Source: Clostridia bacterium (GTDB lineage Bacteria > Bacillota > Clostridia > Oscillospirales > Acutalibacteraceae). From it: a stretch of 64,000 nucleotides of DNA. Each line of letters opens with the position of its first letter. Position 1 is the first letter of the stretch. The notes under the pieces were generated by a model that was given only the letters and a program-made list of their open reading frames with translations, had not been told where the DNA came from and made no database searches. The stretch covers positions 31,667-95,666 of the forward strand of contig JAFXFF010000039.1 in NCBI GenBank assembly GCA_017520705.1, in the 5' to 3' direction. This document shows positions 59,675-64,000 of the stretch, in pieces. A program made the position numbers and the translations under genes.

Positions 59675-61159
59675 TCAAAAGGCCATATTTTTCACAAATT
59701 GATCCACAAAATAGGGATCGGTAGCCAATTCCACGACCTGCATTTTTGCAATCAACGCAGGTAACCGATCGCGGGCGCTCCCGTCCAATAATAGACGGCT
59801 TGCTCCGTCCAGAGCCGCATTGCCCACAGGCTGAATACAGGAGGCTAACCCGCGGGGGATCAGCCCAATCGCGGCGGCGTTACGCCCACCCAGGCGGCTG
59901 CCAAAGCCACCCGCCACATACAGCACCTCCACCTCATCGGCGGTGAGGTCGGCTCGGTGCAGCAACGTCTGCAAGCCGCCGCAGACAGCACCCTTGGCCT
60001 GCTGAAGGGCGCGGATGTCCTCTTGGGTGAGGGCTATATGCTCGGCCAGCGGCACAGGGGCATCGCCGATATAGCCGGTCTTGTCCATCTCTTCGGTGGC
60101 CAACAGGCAGGCGGCGGCATCCACAAGGCCGCTGCCGCAGATGCCCACAGCTTTACCGCCGCCGATGGTGTGCACCGTCGGCTGACCGTTTACCAACGCC
60201 ACCTCATCAATGGCACCCGCCATGGCGGGCATACCGCAGGAGATACCCACACCCTCAAAAGCGGGGCCTGCGGCGGTAGAGCAGGCATACAGCGCATCTT
60301 TATGCTGAAGCAGCATTTCGCCATTGGTGCCCATATCCGCCAGCATAAAGGTACGCCCATCAAGACCAACGCCACAAGCCAGAGCGGCGCAGATCGCATC
60401 CGCACCAATAAAAGCAGAGGCACAGGGGGGCAGGTACACAGCCGTATGGGCAGAGAGCGCTGTCAAGCCCAACTGCAACGCCGACAGCGTCTCGCCAAAA
60501 GCGCGCGGAAGGGTGAAGGGCGCTTTTGCCAATGGTGCGGTATCGGTAGCGGTAAAGAAGCACAACATAGCCGTATTGCCCGTTATCACGATGCCATCGA
60601 TGGCGGCAGGGTCGATGTCAGCCTCCGAGGCCAAGCGCTGTAAAAGGTCGTTTACGGCATTTTGCAGCGGTGTGGTGAGGTCCCGTCCCTCCCCTGCCGC
60701 CTGTATGCGGGACAGCACGTCGGCACCAAAGGCCACCTGGGGATTGATGCAGCCATCCTGTGCCAGCCGATTGCCGGCGGCATCGTACAGACGAGCCGCC
60801 AAGGTGGTGGTGCCGATATCCACCGCCGCACCATAGGCGGCAAAGGCGGGAGCGGCAGCCATAGCAGATGGTTTTCCGTCTACCACCACTGCCATCGCTC
60901 CATCGGTAGACACGGTTACACGGCAGTCGCCCTGCACCAGAGCACAGCAGGAGAGCCGTACCCCGTCAGCAATCTCGAAAGCGGTCAAATGCCGCTCCTC
61001 CGCCGCGGACAGGGGGCTGAGGGCACCCACGGCACGAACGCGGCATTTGCCGCAAACGCCCTTGCCTGCGCAGGGATGAGGCGCGTCAAAAAGCACCTCA
61101 CTGAGGCGTGTTCCCGCCGTTACTCGGTGCGGCACACCATTGACCCATACCGTTGCCAT
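59675..61159 (-). CDS. RACo-like protein: 2Fe-2S ferredoxin fused to DUF4445 ASKHA domain
   Basis: Residues 1-85 are a ferredoxin domain with cysteines HPCAGKGVCGKCRV and RLSCCAL (ligands C-x5-C-x2-C plus a later C). From about 105 an actin-like ATPase domain follows (AAVDIGTTTLAARLYDAAG, VITGNTAMLCFF, GICGSGLVDAAACLL). This is the layout of proteins that reactivate corrinoid cofactors for methyltransferases. No corrinoid protein or methyltransferase is next to it. Start at 61159 after GGAGGCGTGGAA. Confidence 0.85.
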   Translation of the reverse strand: MATVWVNGVPHRVTAGTRLSEVLFDAPHPCAGKGVCGKCRVRAVGALSPLSAAEERHLTAFEIADGVRLSCCALVQGDCRVTVSTDGAMAVVVDGKPSAMAAAPAFAAYGAAVDIGTTTLAARLYDAAGNRLAQDGCINPQVAFGADVLSRIQAAGEGRDLTTPLQNAVNDLLQRLASEADIDPAAIDGIVITGNTAMLCFFTATDTAPLAKAPFTLPRAFGETLSALQLGLTALSAHTAVYLPPCASAFIGADAICAALACGVGLDGRTFMLADMGTNGEMLLQHKDALYACSTAAGPAFEGVGISCGMPAMAGAIDEVALVNGQPTVHTIGGGKAVGICGSGLVDAAACLLATEEMDKTGYIGDAPVPLAEHIALTQEDIRALQQAKGAVCGGLQTLLHRADLTADEVEVLYVAGGFGSRLGGRNAAAIGLIPRGLASCIQPVGNAALDGASRLLLDGSARDRLPALIAKMQVVELATDPYFVDQFVKNMAF

Positions 61160-61225
61160 TTCCACGCCTCCTTTTTATGGCTTCATTGTACACCAAAACC
61201 GGCAAAATGTAAATACAAAAAGAAA

Positions 61226-61262
61226 AAACCGGCGGAGTGGAAAATCCACTCCGCCGGCGGGT
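61226..61262 (-). terminator. Terminator of the CBM-dockerin gene
   Basis: Perfect stem CCGGCGGAGTGGA/TCCACTCCGCCGG, followed on the reverse strand by TTTTTTCTTTTTG. Confidence 0.88.
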
Positions 61263-61296
61263 ATCAGCTAGAGATTAACGCATCGGGTAATCGGGA

Positions 61297-64000
61297 TTAC
61301 TCCTCGATAGCGCCGTACTTCAGCTCGACGTCCATATCGGACAGATACTGCTGCAGGACACCCAGGTCACGGTTGTTGACGCGGCCGTCGCCGGTAACGT
61401 CACAAGCGTTCATATTGGTGATCTTCACGTCCATATCGGACAGATACTGCTGCAGCATACCCAGGTCGCGGTTGTTGACACGGCCGTCGCCGGAAACGTC
61501 GCCGGGCAGGTACTCGGGCTCGATCTCCTCGACCTTCTCCAGGGTGATGTTGTCGATGATGACGGAGCCGCCATTCTCACCGTAGCCGATCACCAGAACA
61601 CAGATGGAGTCGATGGTAACGGCCTCGCCGTTCTTGTCAACACCGGTGTTGAACTCCATGGTGAACAACTGCCACTCGTCGCCGGCGGGGAAGGCGCCGA
61701 TCTCAGAGGGAGTCAGATCGAAGGAATCGTTACCCTCCTTGATAACGAAAGCCATATCCTGAGCGTTCTTCACGTAGGCAGACAGACGATAGGTGGTGTT
61801 GGCCTCAACGGGGATCAAATTCTGACGGGTGTGGCTCCACTGCTTGTTCGCAACGATCTCCACAGCGTGGTTGCTCTCATAACCCTCAACGAAGGTGATG
61901 GTGCAACCATCCCACAGGTTGATCCAAGAGGTCAGATCGCCGGTCTCGAAGTCACCGTTGGTGATGTAACCGTCGAAAGAAGGATCCTCCATCTGAACCA
62001 GCGAGAAGTCGTCAACATAGACAGACTCAGCATTGCCGTTGCCGCCGCCGCAGAAGTTGATGAAGACGGAATCGTCGGTGGCCACAAAGGTCCACTCCAC
62101 CAGCTTATCAACGTTGTTCGCGTCGAACCAGCCGCCGGCGCCGGAGATAGCGACACCGGAACCATCCTTAACCTGGACGTTACAGCCGGTGGCCACAACG
62201 TTGATCCAGAAGGACAGCTTATAGGTCTTACCGGGGATAACGGTGACAGTCTGGTTCAGCATGCCGCCCCAGCTGCCGTTGCCCTGCAGATGGGCGCCAA
62301 ACTTGCCGGAGTGAGCAGCGTCAGCAGTGATCTCGGTGGACTGCCAAATTTCCCAGCCGGTGTTATCGCCGGTCTCGAAGTCGCCATTGTAAATGTAACC
62401 GTCAAAGGAGGGCTCCTCACCGGCAACCTCAGCGATGCTGATGTTGTCCAGATACAGAATCAGGCCCTTGTCGGCCTTGACATTGCAGGAGAACAGAACC
62501 AGAGCCGTGCTGGTCAGGTCACCGGAGTTGACAACGACCTCATAGGTCTGCCACTCGGTGGTGACGTTCACAACAGCCACACCGGTATCGCCGGCCCAGT
62601 TGTTGTTGACCTTGATGTTCATGGTCTCATCCATGTTAGCGCGGGCATTGAAGCGATACACATAATCGGTGTTGGGCTTCATAGCATTCACGTACTTGTA
62701 CATGTTCGCCCAATCCTTGGTGCACTGGAACACATAAACGCCGTCCACAACAGCAACGTCGGAGCTAGAGGACCAGCCCTGAGTCTCGCCGTCGTCGAAG
62801 TTGTCGTTCACGATGGCGTTCTCAGGAACCTCGGGGGCCACGGGAGGAGCAATGGGATCGTCGCCGGGCTCATCGCCGCCCTCGTCCTTGACCAGAGTGA
62901 CATTATCGACGATAGCGGAACCGCCGCCATCCCAAGACATCAGCAGCACGCAGATGGAGTTGATCTCCAACTCATTGCCACTCTTGTCAACACCGGTGTT
63001 GAACTTCAGCTCAACCTTGGTCCACTCAGTGTTGTTGAGGGGGCCGGCAGTCTTAATATCAGCCGAATCGTCGCCAGTCTTAACAGCCAGAGCAAAATTG
63101 TTGGCATTCTTGACCCAAGCGGTCAGGATGTAATCGGTGTCGGGCTCAATGGCGATGCCATTCTGACGAACCTGAGTCCAGCTACCGCCGGAAACACTGA
63201 TGGCGGTAGTGCTCTCGTAACCCTCGACAAACTCGACGGTGCAGGAACCCCACAGGTTGGTCCAGCTGGACAGATCACCGGTCTCGAAGTCACCGTTGGT
63301 GATGTAACCGTCGTTGGAAGGAGGATTAACCTCGACCAAGGAGAAATCATCAACGTAGACGGACTCGGCATTGCCATTACCGCCGCCGCAGAAGTTGATC
63401 AGAACCTTATCGTCGGTAGCGACGAAGGTCCACTCGACCAGCTTGTCGACGTTCTTGGCGTCAAACCAGCCGCCGGCGCCCTCGATGGCGACACCGGAAC
63501 CATCCTTGACCTGGACGTTACAGCCGGTGGCCACAACGTTGATCCAGAAGGACAGCTTATAGGTCTTACCGGGGATAACGGTGACAGTCTGGTTCAGCAT
63601 GCCGCCCCAGCTGCCGTTGCCCTGCAGATGGGCACCGTAAGAGCCGCTGTGAGCAGCGTCGGCAGAGATCTCGGTGGACTGCCAAATTTCCCAGCCGGTG
63701 TTATCGCCGGTCTCGAAGTCGCCATTGTAAATGTAACCGTCAAAGGAGGGCTCCTCACCGGCAACCTCAGCGATGCTGATGTTGTCCAGATACAGAACCA
63801 GACCGGCACTAGCCTCAACATTGGAGGAGAACAGAACCAGAGCAGTGCTGGTCAAGTCACCGGAGTTGACAACGACCTCATAGGTCTGCCACTCGGTGGT
63901 GACGTCCACAATACCCTTGCCGGTATCACCGGCCCAGTTGTTGTTGACCTTGATGTTCATGGTCTGCTTCATGTTAGCGCGGGCATTGAAGCGGTACACG
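61297..64000 (-). CDS. Secreted multi-CBM protein with C-terminal dockerin (5' end missing)
   Basis: The gene runs off the window. The last 65 residues are a type I dockerin with two calcium loops (GDVSGDGRVNNRDLG, CDVTGDGRVNNRDLG), which would plug the protein into a cohesin on a cellulosome scaffold. The rest is six carbohydrate-binding-like beta-sandwiches arranged as a repeated A-B-C triplet (A ENAIVNDNFDDGETQGWSSS; B FDGYIYNGDFETGDNTGWEI; C GYITNGDFETGDL). The 446-residue (1338-base) unit occurs nearly twice, with strong DNA identity. No catalytic domain is seen in the part present. Family of the sandwiches (CBM4/9 or CBM-like CenC) is inferred. Confidence 0.85.
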   Translation of the reverse strand, partial: VYRFNARANMKQTMNIKVNNNWAGDTGKGIVDVTTEWQTYEVVVNSGDLTSTALVLFSSNVEASAGLVLYLDNISIAEVAGEEPSFDGYIYNGDFETGDNTGWEIWQSTEISADAAHSGSYGAHLQGNGSWGGMLNQTVTVIPGKTYKLSFWINVVATGCNVQVKDGSGVAIEGAGGWFDAKNVDKLVEWTFVATDDKVLINFCGGGNGNAESVYVDDFSLVEVNPPSNDGYITNGDFETGDLSSWTNLWGSCTVEFVEGYESTTAISVSGGSWTQVRQNGIAIEPDTDYILTAWVKNANNFALAVKTGDDSADIKTAGPLNNTEWTKVELKFNTGVDKSGNELEINSICVLLMSWDGGGSAIVDNVTLVKDEGGDEPGDDPIAPPVAPEVPENAIVNDNFDDGETQGWSSSSDVAVVDGVYVFQCTKDWANMYKYVNAMKPNTDYVYRFNARANMDETMNIKVNNNWAGDTGVAVVNVTTEWQTYEVVVNSGDLTSTALVLFSCNVKADKGLILYLDNISIAEVAGEEPSFDGYIYNGDFETGDNTGWEIWQSTEITADAAHSGKFGAHLQGNGSWGGMLNQTVTVIPGKTYKLSFWINVVATGCNVQVKDGSGVAISGAGGWFDANNVDKLVEWTFVATDDSVFINFCGGGNGNAESVYVDDFSLVQMEDPSFDGYITNGDFETGDLTSWINLWDGCTITFVEGYESNHAVEIVANKQWSHTRQNLIPVEANTTYRLSAYVKNAQDMAFVIKEGNDSFDLTPSEIGAFPAGDEWQLFTMEFNTGVDKNGEAVTIDSICVLVIGYGENGGSVIIDNITLEKVEEIEPEYLPGDVSGDGRVNNRDLGMLQQYLSDMDVKITNMNACDVTGDGRVNNRDLGVLQQYLSDMDVELKYGAIEE

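Overview
The window looks like chromosomal DNA of an endospore-forming member of the Clostridia, most likely an uncultured gut or rumen relative of the Oscillospiraceae/Ruminococcaceae. Four things point there: a complete spoIIIA operon followed by the clostridial order asp23-nusB-xseA-xseB-ispA-dxs-tlyA-nadK-argR-recN, a T-box tyrS leader, strong AGGAGG ribosome sites with frequent GTG/TTG starts, and a dockerin-bearing carbohydrate-binding protein at the right edge. Most of the window is G+C rich. An A+T-rich island (about 28.7-31.8 kb) and an A+T-rich stretch inside one giant gene stand out. No rRNA, CRISPR array, transposase, integrase or phage gene was recognised.

Layout. 1-1.3 kb: the end of a membrane gene, a small Cys protein, tRNA-Gly and two copies of a hairpin repeat. 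1.3-4.3 kb: an amino-sugar operon (HTH-GlmM fusion, left-handed beta-helix transferase, NagB). 4.4-7.3 kb: a reverse-strand AraC regulator with two lipoproteins, bracketed by two near-identical terminators. 7.8-17.5 kb: a secreted-fibre locus with two SipW-type signal peptidases, four TasA/camelysin-like candidates and one 1756-residue surface protein. 17.6-27.6 kb: reverse-strand accessory genes (XRE-TPR regulator, SDR, two GDSL hydrolases, DUF3267 protein, cysteine hydrolase, PHP hydrolase, K+ channel, lipoprotein, paralogous membrane proteins). 27.7-28.7 kb: a collagen-like protein behind a sporulation-type promoter. 28.7-31.8 kb: four A+T-rich single-gene units separated by palindromic repeats. 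31.8-32.4 kb: a five-tRNA cluster. 32.4-36.4 kb: Hsp33, a methyltransferase, a TrpR-like regulator, and tyrS with its T-box. 36.4-46.2 kb: the conserved housekeeping block. 46.4-51.0 kb: spoIIIAA-AH. 51.1-54.3 kb: TspO, MazF, NnrD and small proteins. 54.4-56.0 kb: L-asparaginase behind a long structured leader. 56-64 kb: a MITE-like repeat, an XRE-TPR regulator, a GH78-like enzyme, a RACo-like ferredoxin protein and the CBM-dockerin protein.

The conserved blocks make isoprenoid precursors (Dxs, IspA), handle DNA repair and nucleotide cofactors (RecN, ExoVII, NadK), and build the mother-cell side of the forespore channel (SpoIIIA). The accessory blocks suggest a cell that coats itself with SipW-processed fibres, decorates spores with collagen-like filaments and digests plant glycans. 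The parts most worth following up are the secreted-fibre locus, the unrecognised leader RNA upstream of the asparaginase gene, the cassette-like island beside the tRNA cluster, and the tRNA-linked hairpin repeats. All calls come from reading the sequence and recalling families; no searches or folding programs were run.
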